Positions 31,626 through 31,633 of a stretch of 31,633 nucleotides of DNA are shown piece after piece. The notes beneath the pieces are model-generated. The model was not told where the DNA came from. It worked only from the letters and a program-made list of their open reading frames with translations, and did no database searches. Made by a program: the position numbers and the translations under genes. The DNA is from JBCCEV01 sp039030125 (GTDB lineage: Bacteria; Pseudomonadota; Gammaproteobacteria; Ga0077536), in the NCBI GenBank assembly GCA_039030125.1, contig JBCCEV010000027.1:1-31633 (forward strand), read 5' to 3'. Numbering within the stretch: position 1 is the first letter of the stretch; the number at the start of each line of letters is the position of its first letter.

Positions 31626-31633
31626 CTATCTCA
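31538..31633. repeat. perfect 24-bp inverted repeat ending exactly at the window edge
   Basis: Bases 31538-31561 are the exact reverse complement of 31610-31633, with a 48-bp spacer. The right arm ends exactly at the last base of the window. Inside a coding sequence this is unexpected; the right arm creates an in-frame stop. Confidence 0.9.

Overview
The window looks like a piece of a chromosome from an uncultured, probably marine or soil, gammaproteobacterium. This rests on moderately high GC, Zur of the proteobacterial type, a DUF1329 protein, a MoxR/DUF58/DUF4129/DUF4350/SpoIIM/RDD cluster, and many catabolic oxygenases. The placement is inferred from gene content only; there is no rRNA, tRNA or phylogenetic marker in the window. 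Coding density is high, and no phage, insertion sequence, CRISPR array or tRNA was found.

Left part (1-9478): the tail of an outer-membrane beta-barrel protein is followed by zur. Then come a periplasmic SOUL heme-binding protein, an alpha/beta hydrolase, a HAD hydrolase and an iron-dependent alcohol dehydrogenase. A Tat-exported DUF1329 protein with a strong terminator is divergent from a long class-E-like cytochrome P450 that is followed by an MFS transporter. An orphan GIY-YIG nuclease closes this part.

Middle part (9822-23243): this is a run of oxidative-metabolism genes. A minus-strand operon (FMO-type monooxygenase, CopD-like membrane protein, pirin) diverges from a plus-strand operon (SnoaL-like protein, LLM flavin monooxygenase, SDR). 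A GMC oxidoreductase diverges from an APH-like phosphotransferase followed by a phytanoyl-CoA dioxygenase-like protein. A DUF3179 protein and a second minus-strand operon (PPOX/F420-type split barrel protein, DAO-family oxidase, zinc-ribbon membrane protein) follow. Together these suggest broad oxidation of lipids, terpenoids, steroids or xenobiotics, but no specific substrate can be read from the sequence.

Right part (23444-30356): a YciC-like membrane protein, DUF4129, DUF4350, MoxR AAA+ ATPase and DUF58 protein run rightward and meet SpoIIM-like and RDD proteins running leftward. This is a recognised but poorly understood MoxR-type envelope cluster and is the best candidate for an undescribed system. 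The right edge (30504-31633) holds a truncated gene encoding alpha/alpha-repeat, leucine-rich-repeat and IPTL-CTERM-like parts joined to a second signal-peptide-like segment. The window ends in a perfect 24-bp inverted repeat that may be an assembly or amplification artefact.
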